A stretch of DNA of 10,118 nucleotides, taken from Proteobacteria bacterium UBA6920. GTDB lineage: Bacteria; Pseudomonadota; Gammaproteobacteria; SG8-11. Shown here in pieces: positions 1 to 6,775 of the stretch (its first letter is position 1; each line of letters starts with the position of its first letter). The translations under genes and the position numbers were made by a program. The stretch lies in contig DKAS01000090.1 in assembly GCA_002448875.1 (NCBI GenBank), positions 1-10,118 of the forward strand, read 5' to 3'. The notes below the pieces were generated by a model. The model searched no databases and had not been told where the DNA came from. It was given only the letters and a program-made list of their open reading frames with translations.

Positions 1-1514
1 AGCAGGTTGGTCTGGTCGGCGACCCGGTTTATGGTATCGACGACGGTGCCGATGTTGACGGCCTTCTCGTTCAACACCTCCAGTTTACCGGCGATGGCGC
101 CGGCGGCGTCCACCACCTGTTTCATGGTCGCCTGCATGCGTGCCAGACTGGCCTGCCCTTCCTCGGCGATGGTGGTGGAGGATTCGACCACCTTGGCCAC
201 CTGATCCATGGTTTTCTCCAGCTCCTTGGCGGTAGCGGAAATTTCCGTGGCGGTGACCGCGATCTGGTTGGTGGTGGCCGCCTGCTCGGAGATGGTCGCT
301 TCCTGCTGACGGGCGGTGGCGGCGATTTCGGTGGCGGACGAGGCCACCTGGATGCCCGATTTCTGCACCTGCGATACCAGGGTATTGAGGCTGGAAATCA
401 TGTCCTGCACGCCTTCGCCCAGCAGGCCGATGGCGTCATGCCCGGCAAGGCGTATCTCGCCGGTCAAGTCGCCATTGGTGGCTTTCTCCACCGCATCGAG
501 GATGCGTGAAACCTTTTCGCGCAGGGCTTCAACCGCCTCTTTTTTCTCGGCGATCGAATTCTTGATGTAGGTGATCATGATCTGCAGATTTTCCGCCAGT
601 TCGCCGATGGCATCCTGGCCGTGAAAACCCACCTGCACGTCGTAATCGCCTTCGGTAACCTTGCTGATCACATCCAGCAGAATCTGCACTTTGCGCGACA
701 ATTCCTCGTTGGTGTGGTGTTCGCGCTCGGCGGTGATATTGACGTTGTCGGCCATGGTATTAAATACCAGCGCCAGATCGCCGATCTCGTCACGGTTGCG
801 GACATCGGCACGAATATGGATATCGCCCTCGCCGCGTTTGCGAATGACTTCCAGCAGGCCGGCGATGGGATTGATGATCCAGGTCTGCAGCATGATGTTG
901 ACCAGCAGCAGACCGATGGCGAATACGGCGAAATTGGCCCAGATGGTAGTCCACATTTCCCGTTCCACCGTCGCGTCGACATTGTCCAGGCTGAAACTGA
1001 TGCGAATGGCGCCGTTGATGCTGCCGGACGGCACCTTGTGGCAATTCAGGCAGTTGACGCCGCGGGTGTTTTCCGTGGCCATGAAAGGCGTGATGGCGGT
1101 CCATACACGCTTGCCGGCGCGGCGTTCGACCAGCGAGATGGATTCACCCTTGAGCGCCCGATAGTCCATATCGTCCAGCGGCACTTCTTCCGGCCAGCCC
1201 GGGCCGAACTGTTGAATCACCGGCTGGCCGCGAATCACGCGGGCTTCTATCACTTCCGGTCTGGCCAGGGTCTTGTTGCGCAGGATGTTGCGCTGGTCCA
1301 TGGTGCCGGTCAGCATCATGGTATTGAGGCTGTCGAAGTAGAAGGTGGTGAGATCCTTGGTCTGGGATTCTGTCAATTCCAGCATGCGGCTGGTTTCGCG
1401 TTCCACCGTGTACGTGGTGACAAACAACATGACGAATAGAAAAATTATTCCCACCACCAGATTTGCTTTGGTACGTATGCTCCAGCGCAATGCCTTGTTA
1501 TTGGGAGTCACCAT
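1..1514 (-). CDS. Methyl-accepting chemotaxis protein with periplasmic haem c (CxxCH) sensor domain, 3' end outside window
   Basis: Inner-membrane chemoreceptor that would signal to CheA/CheW. The reading frame was followed on the complement from ATG at 1514-1512 and stays open to the left edge (504 residues seen). An AAGGG ribosome site lies 9 nt upstream of the ATG. In order: short cytoplasmic N-terminus, TM1 about 18-35, periplasmic domain about 36-188 containing CLNCH at 155-159, TM2 about 191-214, then HAMP-like modules near 212-262, 278-321 and 338-378, each with a small-residue/GD turn and a D-[EA]-I-G motif. The methylation and signalling helices follow. The window ends at VADQTNLL, the start of the highly conserved MCP hairpin. 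CxxCH attaches haem c covalently in the periplasm. Geobacter receptors GSU0582 and GSU0935 are known haem c chemoreceptors, but relatedness to them is inferred from architecture only. The ligand (redox, O2, NO or other) cannot be read from the sequence. Confidence 0.95.
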   Translation of the reverse strand, partial: MVTPNNKALRWSIRTKANLVVGIIFLFVMLFVTTYTVERETSRMLELTESQTKDLTTFYFDSLNTMMLTGTMDQRNILRNKTLARPEVIEARVIRGQPVIQQFGPGWPEEVPLDDMDYRALKGESISLVERRAGKRVWTAITPFMATENTRGVNCLNCHKVPSGSINGAIRISFSLDNVDATVEREMWTTIWANFAVFAIGLLLVNIMLQTWIINPIAGLLEVIRKRGEGDIHIRADVRNRDEIGDLALVFNTMADNVNITAEREHHTNEELSRKVQILLDVISKVTEGDYDVQVGFHGQDAIGELAENLQIMITYIKNSIAEKKEAVEALREKVSRILDAVEKATNGDLTGEIRLAGHDAIGLLGEGVQDMISSLNTLVSQVQKSGIQVASSATEIAATARQQEATISEQAATTNQIAVTATEISATAKELEKTMDQVAKVVESSTTIAEEGQASLARMQATMKQVVDAAGAIAGKLEVLNEKAVNIGTVVDTINRVADQTNL

Positions 1515-1556
1515 GCGTTACGACCCTTGTTTCAATCCCGTGTGAGCGGTTGCCGA

Positions 1557-1583
1557 TTATCCGACTAGTCTAGTGCAAGTTTT
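1557..1583 (-). promoter_or_regulatory. Possible degenerate sigma-28 (FliA) promoter of the chemoreceptor
   Basis: Read on the minus strand the segment is AAAACTTG, exactly 11 nt, then TCGGATAA. The sigma-28 consensus is TAAAGTTT-N11-GCCGATAA, so the match is 5/8 and 6/8 with ideal spacing. The predicted transcript would begin near 1550 and leave a leader of about 36 nt. Chemoreceptor genes are classic FliA targets, which makes the weak match more believable, but the sequence alone does not prove it. Confidence 0.4.
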
Positions 1584-1621
1584 CCAAAAAGTCTTCTAAC
1601 TCGATGATTTTAAATAAGATA

Positions 1622-1676
1622 GCACTTGAGCCACCGAGCCTGACGCAGGCGTCGACAGGCCAACAGGCCCAAGTGC
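1622..1676. repeat. 55-nt imperfect inverted repeat (long two-stem hairpin) in the divergent intergenic region
   Basis: GCACTTGAGCC at 1622-1632 pairs with GGCCCAAGTGC at 1666-1676 (10 of 11 pairs, one A-C mismatch). Inside is a symmetric 5x5 internal loop (1633-1637 against 1661-1665), then GCCTG/CAGGC at 1638-1642 and 1656-1660, a CGA bulge, and a short apical ACG/CGT stem. It lies between the divergent chemoreceptor and cyclase genes. No T-tract follows on either strand, so it is not a standard intrinsic terminator. It could be a dispersed repeat unit, a leader-RNA structure or a small RNA; function unknown. Apart from the neighbouring palindrome and the promoter-like site, I see nothing else in the region 1515-1753. 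Confidence 0.55.
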
Positions 1677-1677
1677 C

Positions 1678-1689
1678 GATAAATTTATC
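1678..1689. promoter_or_regulatory. 12-bp perfect palindrome, operator-like
   Basis: GATAAATTTATC is perfectly self-complementary and AT-rich, and starts 2 nt after the long hairpin. It lies about 65 nt before the GTG and 160 nt before the ATG candidate starts of the cyclase gene. The position and symmetry suit binding by a dimeric regulator. I recognise no specific regulator. Chance occurrence in AT-rich spacer DNA is possible. Confidence 0.35.
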
Positions 1690-1849
1690 CTTTGCAAACA
1701 AGAGCTAACGCCATAAACCTCGATTTAGTTAATGCTAAAGCGGCCGCCAGCGCGTGAACTTTAAGCGTCGTCGACCCGGGCTATCAAGTTCCGCCGGCCG
1801 CACTCGATATCTCAGGCACGGTTATGGATTTACTAGAGCGGTTTGGGTG

Positions 1850-4033
1850 ATGCGCAAGAATTTACTGATCGGTTTGCTTCTCTCCGCCCTGGTGAGCGTC
1901 GCCAGCAGCGTGCTCTACCTGACAGGCGGTCTGCAGCGCCTGGAATGGCAGACCCAGGACTGGCGCATGCGCTCCTTCAACAGTGAAAAACCCGCACCGG
2001 ATGACATCGCTATCATCATGATCGACGAAGCGTCGATGAAATACATGAATGACTTCGTCGGTCGCTGGCCCTGGCCGCGTTCTGTGCACGCCGACTTGAT
2101 CCAGTTCCTGTCCGCAGCCCCGCCCAGAGCCCTGTTGTTCGACGTGCTGTTCACCGAAAGGCAGTCACCGGACGTCGATGGCGTCCTCAACAGCGAGGAT
2201 CAGGCCCTGGTCGACGAAACCGCGGCGGTGGACTTCGTCAGTCATGCGGTTCATTTCATCAAAGGCGACAATGCCGAGGATGCCCGCAGCGCGGATCTGC
2301 CACCGGCGTTCGCCGCCAGATTCTCCCTGAGCAGACATCCCGGCATCAAGCTCGATAGCGCGCTGACCGCGGCCTGGCCGGCGCATCATGCCCACGATCA
2401 GATTCTGCTGCCCATAGCACCGCTGCATCAGGCGGCACCGGGCATCGGCGTGGTGTTCGCCGAATCGGACGCCGATGGCGTGTATCGGCGGGTGCACCTG
2501 TTGCATCGCTTTGCGGATGATTTCTTTCCCGCTCTGTCCCTGGCCGGACTGTTGCGCATGCTGCCCGTGGATCGCCTGGGCTACGCTGACGGCAAGCTGC
2601 AGCTGGCTGGCCGGGAAATCCCCCTGGCGGACGACGCCACGTTTCTGATCAACCACTACGGGAAATTCAACACCTATTCCTACAGCTGGCTGATGAACGC
2701 CAAGCGGCGCATGGAAAACGGCGACGTCGAGGGCATCGACGAAGTGCTAAAGGAATTTCGCGACAAGATCGTTTTTGTCGGCGCCAATGCGGCCGCGGTC
2801 TATGATTTGAAATCCACGCCCATCGCGCCGGACGTGGCCGGTGTCTTCATCCATGCTTCGGCCGCCGGTAATATTTTGCGCGGAGATTTCCTCCGCCAGG
2901 CCGGCAAACCGCTGGTCGTAACCCTGTTGCTGGTATTCGCCACCCTGATCTGTCTCACCACCCTGCTGAGCCAGACCCTGTACCTGCGCACCGGCATTCC
3001 CGCTTTGCTGTTTCTCGGTTTCAATACCCTGGCCTATCTGCTGTTTGCCGGCAATCTGCTGCTGGATATGGTGGCGCCTTCGCTGGCGATAGCGCTGGCC
3101 TCCGCCACGTCCTTCACCTACCTAACCTTCACCGAGGGCAAGGACAAACGCAAGGTGCGCAAGGTACTTTCCCAGTACGTTTCGCCGCAGATTCTCGCCG
3201 AAGTCGTCGACAACTACGGCGACTTTCTCCAGGCCGAGGTAGGCAGCCGGGAAAACCTCACTGTGCTGTTTTCCGACATCCGCGGTTTCACCACCCTGTC
3301 CGAGACCATGAGCGGCGAGCGGGTGGTGGAGATGCTGAACATCTATTTTTCCGCCATGACGGACACTATCTTTTCCCACAACGGCACCATCGACAAATTT
3401 ATCGGCGACGCCATCATGGCCTTCTGGGGCGCGCCGGTGCGCACCCGCACCCATGCGCACGACGCGGTGGCGGCGGCCCTGAAAATGGTGCAGTTGCTGC
3501 CGGACGTCAACGCCGCGCTGGCGGCCAAGGGTTACACGCCACTGGAAATAGGCATCGGCCTCAACAGCGGCGAGGTGGTGCTGGGCAATATCGGTTCGGA
3601 AAAGAAACTCGATTACACCGTCATCGGCGACAATGTCAACCTGGCATCGCGCCTCGAAGGCTTGACCAAGCAGTACGGCTGCCCCATTCTGTTTTCCGAA
3701 TACACCTATGCCTACATCATGGAAGAGATTCCCTGCCGCATCGTCGACATGGTGCGGGTCAAGGGCAAGCACCACCCGATACGCATTTATGCTCCCGTGC
3801 TGGCGCCGGCGCAGGCCGCGGCGGATGCCCGTGACCAGATACAGAAAATCTGTGCCCTGACCCATGAAGGTTTCGATCACTATCTGCGCCGGCGCTGGGA
3901 GGATGCCATCGCCTGCTACCGGCAATTGCCCGACGACCGACTGCGCGCCATCATGATCGAACGCTGCAGCGCGTATCAGCAACAACAGCCGGAGTCCGGC
4001 TGGGACGGCGTCTTCACCATGAAGTCCAAGTAA
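1850..4033 (+). CDS. CHASE2-domain class III adenylate cyclase
   Basis: Membrane receptor cyclase predicted to make cAMP from ATP. Numbering from ATG at 1850 (727 aa): TM1 4-24; extracytoplasmic CHASE2 about 28-350, ending in the typical IVFVGA...ATPIAPDVAGVFIHA-like block; TMs about 355-374, 382-400 and 403-425; linker; cyclase domain about 465-645. Metal aspartates are D476 (FSDIRGFT) and D520 (GDAIMAFWG). The purine-specifying pair is K516/T590 (DYTVIGDNVN), the Lys/Thr combination of class IIIb adenylate cyclases; N597 and R601 are the transition-state residues. The C-terminal stretch about 660-727 is TPR-like and ends WDGVFTMKSK, a tail I associate with this family. All catalytic residues are present. 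The frame is open upstream to a GTG at 1754, which would add 32 Arg-rich residues with no good ribosome site. I prefer 1850 because it places TM1 at the N-terminus, but the ribosome site there (AGAG, 11 nt upstream) is also weak. Confidence 0.93.
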   Translation: MRKNLLIGLLLSALVSVASSVLYLTGGLQRLEWQTQDWRMRSFNSEKPAPDDIAIIMIDEASMKYMNDFVGRWPWPRSVHADLIQFLSAAPPRALLFDVLFTERQSPDVDGVLNSEDQALVDETAAVDFVSHAVHFIKGDNAEDARSADLPPAFAARFSLSRHPGIKLDSALTAAWPAHHAHDQILLPIAPLHQAAPGIGVVFAESDADGVYRRVHLLHRFADDFFPALSLAGLLRMLPVDRLGYADGKLQLAGREIPLADDATFLINHYGKFNTYSYSWLMNAKRRMENGDVEGIDEVLKEFRDKIVFVGANAAAVYDLKSTPIAPDVAGVFIHASAAGNILRGDFLRQAGKPLVVTLLLVFATLICLTTLLSQTLYLRTGIPALLFLGFNTLAYLLFAGNLLLDMVAPSLAIALASATSFTYLTFTEGKDKRKVRKVLSQYVSPQILAEVVDNYGDFLQAEVGSRENLTVLFSDIRGFTTLSETMSGERVVEMLNIYFSAMTDTIFSHNGTIDKFIGDAIMAFWGAPVRTRTHAHDAVAAALKMVQLLPDVNAALAAKGYTPLEIGIGLNSGEVVLGNIGSEKKLDYTVIGDNVNLASRLEGLTKQYGCPILFSEYTYAYIMEEIPCRIVDMVRVKGKHHPIRIYAPVLAPAQAAADARDQIQKICALTHEGFDHYLRRRWEDAIACYRQLPDDRLRAIMIERCSAYQQQQPESGWDGVFTMKSK

Positions 4034-4112
4034 GCCGCCGGCATCGCAGGCGCAACGCGCGTAGACTGCGGCTCTATTCCGGATTTATTCGATAAGGTTA
4101 TCGCGGTTTGGC

Positions 4113-4139
4113 TAAAGTCGGCTGGATTCACGCCGATTA
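4113..4139 (+). promoter_or_regulatory. Strong sigma-28 (FliA) promoter match upstream of the SH3-M48-barrel cluster
   Basis: TAAAGTCG at 4113-4120, then exactly 11 nt, then GCCGATTA at 4132-4139. Against TAAAGTTT-N11-GCCGATAA this is 6/8 in the -35 (all of TAAAGT) and 7/8 in the -10, with the ideal spacer. Transcription would start near 4145, about 35 nt before the ATG at 4180. It is on the same strand as the genes and in the only gap between the cyclase and the cluster. The motif is read directly from the sequence; its use by FliA is inferred. Confidence 0.65.
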
Positions 4140-4154
4140 TTGCCAGTAATCGGC
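4132..4154. repeat. 8-bp perfect inverted repeat overlapping the -10 element
   Basis: GCCGATTA (4132-4139), a 7-nt spacer, then TAATCGGC (4147-4154). The left arm is the -10 element of the sigma-28-like promoter and the predicted start site falls in the spacer. The downstream sequence is A-rich, not T-rich, so it is not a terminator for the cyclase gene. It could be an operator where a repressor blocks the promoter, or a hairpin at the very 5' end of the transcript. Confidence 0.5.
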
Positions 4155-4179
4155 ATTCTATAAAAAAGCAGGGAATACA

Positions 4180-4653
4180 ATGAAAAGAATATTGTTTATA
4201 TTGCTGGTCTGTTTCGCCGGCACCGTCGCGGCCGAAGAGCTGTACGTCAAAAGCACCGTCGGCAAACTGCTCACCGAGGCCGGTTTCAAGAATCCGGTAG
4301 TGGCGGTATTGAACAAGGGCGACAAGGTGGAGGTATTGGAACGCAAGCAGGATTGGGTGAAAGTGAAGATCGGGGACAAAACCGGTTGGATCTCCAAGCT
4401 GCTGGTCAGCCCCAATCCGCCGTTGGAGCGGGCCACCGCCATCAAGGGCGAGGAGACCGAAGCGCAGAAGAACAGCGTGCGGCGCCGCGCCTCCTCCTCG
4501 TCGACGGCGGCCGCCGCCCGCGGCTTGCGTGAAGACGGTCGGGCGCGGGTCAGCGATTCCGAACAGGCGAACTATGAAGCGCTGAAGAAGATGGAAGAAT
4601 CCAGCGTGCCGCCCTCCGAGGTTGAAAACTTTTCCGAACAAACCAAAGAATAA
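4180..4653 (+). CDS. Exported bacterial SH3 domain protein
   Basis: 157 aa. Signal peptide 1-18 (Lys-Arg, hydrophobic core, cleavage likely after VAA). A bacterial SH3 (SH3b) fold fits about 20-77, from ELYVKS through KGDKVEVLE, DWVKVKIGDKTGWISKLLV. The rest (about 80-157) is low-complexity and probably disordered: a basic, serine/alanine-rich patch (RRRASSSSTAAAARG), then an acidic helix-prone tail. SH3b domains in exported proteins often bind peptidoglycan or protein partners; that role is inferred here. An AGGGA ribosome site at 4170-4174 fixes the ATG start. The gene is first in a cluster with an M48 protease 12 nt downstream, so a role as periplasmic adaptor to the protease or cell wall is plausible. 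No enzymatic motif is visible. Confidence 0.88.
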   Translation: MKRILFILLVCFAGTVAAEELYVKSTVGKLLTEAGFKNPVVAVLNKGDKVEVLERKQDWVKVKIGDKTGWISKLLVSPNPPLERATAIKGEETEAQKNSVRRRASSSSTAAAARGLREDGRARVSDSEQANYEALKKMEESSVPPSEVENFSEQTKE

Positions 4654-4665
4654 GGAACCCCGGCC

Positions 4666-5517
4666 GTGCACCCTGGCAGGCTTATCGGCGGCAGACTGCT
4701 GGCGTCCTGGGCGCTGGTGGCGCTTGCCCTGCTGCTATTGACCGGCAACACGGATTTTCGCCGTCGTGCCCACCAGACCGAAGAGGTGCGCGCTTCCAGC
4801 ACCAGCGCTGACGTGGCGGAGGAAATCAAGTTTGGACGCACGGTAGCGGCGCGCGTGCTCGGACGCATGAATCTGTCGACGGACGCGAAAATCGCCCGCT
4901 ATGTGGAACTGGTGGGGCAATCACTGGCGCGCAACTCCACCCGTTCCGAACTGCAATTTCACTTTGCCGTAGTGGATCAGGACGCGGTCAACGCCTACTC
5001 CGCGCCCGGCGGTTATGTCTTCGTCACCAGCGGCGCCCTGGCCCTGATGAAGGACGAGTCGGAACTGGCCGCGGTGCTGGCCCACGAAATCGCCCATATC
5101 ACTGAGCGACATATCGTCAAGGAACTCAATATCCGAGCCGCCGATACCTCAGCCGCCAGCGGCGTGGCACGCATCCTCGGTGGCAGCAGCGATTCGCTGA
5201 AAACGGCATTTTTCCAGACGGTGGATCAGGCCGTGGCCATGCTGTTCGAGACCGGATTTAAAATGCAGGACGAGATCGGCGCCGATACCAACGGTGCCCT
5301 GCTGCTGGCCAACACCGGTTATGACCCGTCCGCCCTGATCAGCTATATGCTGCGGGTCGACGCCTTGCTCAAGGGCCGGAAGGACCAGACCCATGTGACT
5401 CATCCCCCGACCCGGGAACGCATCGAGGCACTGAGCAATTTTCTGCGTGCCAACGACCTCACCACCACCCAGTTTCCCCGTATGAAAAAGAGATTCAACC
5501 AGTATGTCAAACGTTGA
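4666..5517 (+). CDS. M48-family periplasmic zinc metalloprotease (BepA/LoiP-like)
   Basis: 283 aa, GTG start with a good AAGGA ribosome site (4652-4656) that overlaps the stop codon of the SH3 gene, indicating co-translation. An N-terminal hydrophobic segment (about 9-26) is a signal peptide or anchor; there is no lipobox cysteine. Catalytic HEIAH is at 140-144 (zinc ligands H140 and H144, base E141). The third ligand is expected at E203 in DEIGAD, followed by GYDPSAL. THPPTRERI near the C-terminus is the usual M48 ending. The family includes envelope quality-control proteases such as E. coli BepA and LoiP that degrade or help fold outer-membrane proteins. Unlike BepA it has no long TPR tail. 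Its gene overlaps the downstream barrel gene by 14 nt, so that barrel is a plausible client (inference). Confidence 0.93.
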   Translation: MHPGRLIGGRLLASWALVALALLLLTGNTDFRRRAHQTEEVRASSTSADVAEEIKFGRTVAARVLGRMNLSTDAKIARYVELVGQSLARNSTRSELQFHFAVVDQDAVNAYSAPGGYVFVTSGALALMKDESELAAVLAHEIAHITERHIVKELNIRAADTSAASGVARILGGSSDSLKTAFFQTVDQAVAMLFETGFKMQDEIGADTNGALLLANTGYDPSALISYMLRVDALLKGRKDQTHVTHPPTRERIEALSNFLRANDLTTTQFPRMKKRFNQYVKR

Positions 5518-6751
5518 CTGCCGCCGTGTCCTGCGCCAGGTGCTACCGGCATGTTTGCTGGCCTTCGCCCCGTGGGCGGTAGCCGACCAGTATCACTATG
5601 ACAATATGCTGATCGGCGATCGCGCCTCCGGTATGGGCGGCGCCTATGCGGCGGTGGCCGATGATCCCAGCGGCCTGTACTACAATCCGGCGGGAATAGT
5701 CTACTCCGAAGGCACCAGTGTTTCCGGCAGCATGAACGCCTATCACCGTACCACCACCACATACAAGAACGTGCTGGGCTCCGGCGGCAACTGGAGCCGG
5801 GAATCCTCGGCCCTGGTGCCTAATTACTTCGGTTTTCTGCAGCCGCTGGGCAAGGGCGTGATTGGTTTTTCCTATGCTGTCACCGACTCCATCCTCGAGG
5901 ATCAGGATCAACTGTTCAGCAATATCACGGTAAACGCCGCCGATGGCACGCCGATCGACATCAGTCGCTACTATATCAACTTCAACAACGATGACAGAAC
6001 CTACAAGATCGGACCGACTTACGCCCAGCGTTTGACTGATAATTTTTCCCTGGGCATGACGCTCTACGGCTACTATCGCCACCAGCAGCTGATTTTCAAT
6101 CAGCAGATCTATTACCAGGATACCAGCTCGCTGTGGACCAACCAGTATTTCGAAATCAATGAATCGGGTTTGGAACCGGTGCTGGGGATGATTTGGTCAC
6201 CGATGAATCGTCTGTCACTGGGTCTGAGCTGGCGCAAGGTGTTCATCCGCTCCTCCAACGCCCGCACCCAGGCCACGGAAAGTTCGTCGGCCGATCCGGT
6301 GCTGGACTACCCGCAAATCGGCGTGACGAGCAAAGCGCGGGATTTTCCCCAGAACCTGCGGGCCGGCGCCGCCTATTTTGCCAGTGACAAGGTACTGGTC
6401 GCCGGCGACCTGTCATACTACACGGAAACTGTCAGCCGCGTATCGATCACCAACTTCGCCCTGGGCACGGAATACTATCCGGTGAAGAATTGGGCGCTGC
6501 GCATGGGCCTGTATTCCAACTACGCCAATACGCCACCGCTGCAGGACAACCGCAGCAATCAGCTGGAACACACGGATCTGCTGGGTCTGAGCCTGAGCGG
6601 CAGCCACTTTACCCGCAACAGCACGGTGAGTCTGGGATTGAACTACAGCACCGGCACCGGCAGCGCCCAGGTGGTGGGCGGAACCTCGGCCATTCAGGAC
6701 GTGCAAATGGCGTCATTCACCCTGTTTTTGTCGGCGGTCTACAGCTATTGA
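5504..6751 (+). CDS. FadL/OmpP1-like outer-membrane beta-barrel protein
   Basis: 415 aa. Signal peptide about 1-27, cleaved near AVA-DQ. The mature N-terminus has RASGMGGAYAAVADDPSGLYYNPAGI (written in parts: GMGGAYAAVADD then YNPAG), the hallmark of the FadL/OmpP1/TodX family, although related barrels such as PorV-like proteins share it. The remainder is a series of amphipathic, aromatic-rich strands typical of a beta-barrel, ending in AVYSY with the C-terminal aromatic residue that Bam-dependent proteins carry. FadL proteins pass hydrophobic compounds such as long-chain fatty acids; the substrate here is unknown. The start codon lies within the protease gene (14-nt overlap), so translational coupling is likely. 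The stop is 24 nt from the convergent hemN stop, with no convincing terminator between them. Confidence 0.85.
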   Translation: MSNVDCRRVLRQVLPACLLAFAPWAVADQYHYDNMLIGDRASGMGGAYAAVADDPSGLYYNPAGIVYSEGTSVSGSMNAYHRTTTTYKNVLGSGGNWSRESSALVPNYFGFLQPLGKGVIGFSYAVTDSILEDQDQLFSNITVNAADGTPIDISRYYINFNNDDRTYKIGPTYAQRLTDNFSLGMTLYGYYRHQQLIFNQQIYYQDTSSLWTNQYFEINESGLEPVLGMIWSPMNRLSLGLSWRKVFIRSSNARTQATESSSADPVLDYPQIGVTSKARDFPQNLRAGAAYFASDKVLVAGDLSYYTETVSRVSITNFALGTEYYPVKNWALRMGLYSNYANTPPLQDNRSNQLEHTDLLGLSLSGSHFTRNSTVSLGLNYSTGTGSAQVVGGTSAIQDVQMASFTLFLSAVYSY

Positions 6752-6775
6752 CGGTACGGTTGGAGCGCGCGGCCG

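Noticed and set aside
621..1439. 272-residue open frame on the plus strand over the chemoreceptor gene
   Set aside because: It is antisense to a clear chemoreceptor frame with membrane, HAMP and CxxCH features; its translation has no recognisable domain and the composition of a GC-rich shadow frame.
1622..1676. Long hairpin as an integron attC site
   Set aside because: The GTT and AAC core ends required for attC are absent and there is no integrase or cassette array.
1675..1682. GCCGATAA, an exact sigma-28 -10 consensus on the plus strand ahead of the cyclase
   Set aside because: The sequence at the required -35 spacing (1656-1663) has no resemblance to TAAAGTTT; the match arises where the hairpin and palindrome meet. 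The same applies to GCCGATTA at 1552-1559.
3122..3985. 287-residue minus-strand frame over the cyclase domain
   Set aside because: The plus strand holds an intact catalytic cyclase domain here; the minus frame is a codon-bias shadow.
4132..4154. Inverted repeat as intrinsic terminator of the cyclase gene
   Set aside because: No T-tract follows on the plus strand; the downstream sequence is A-rich.
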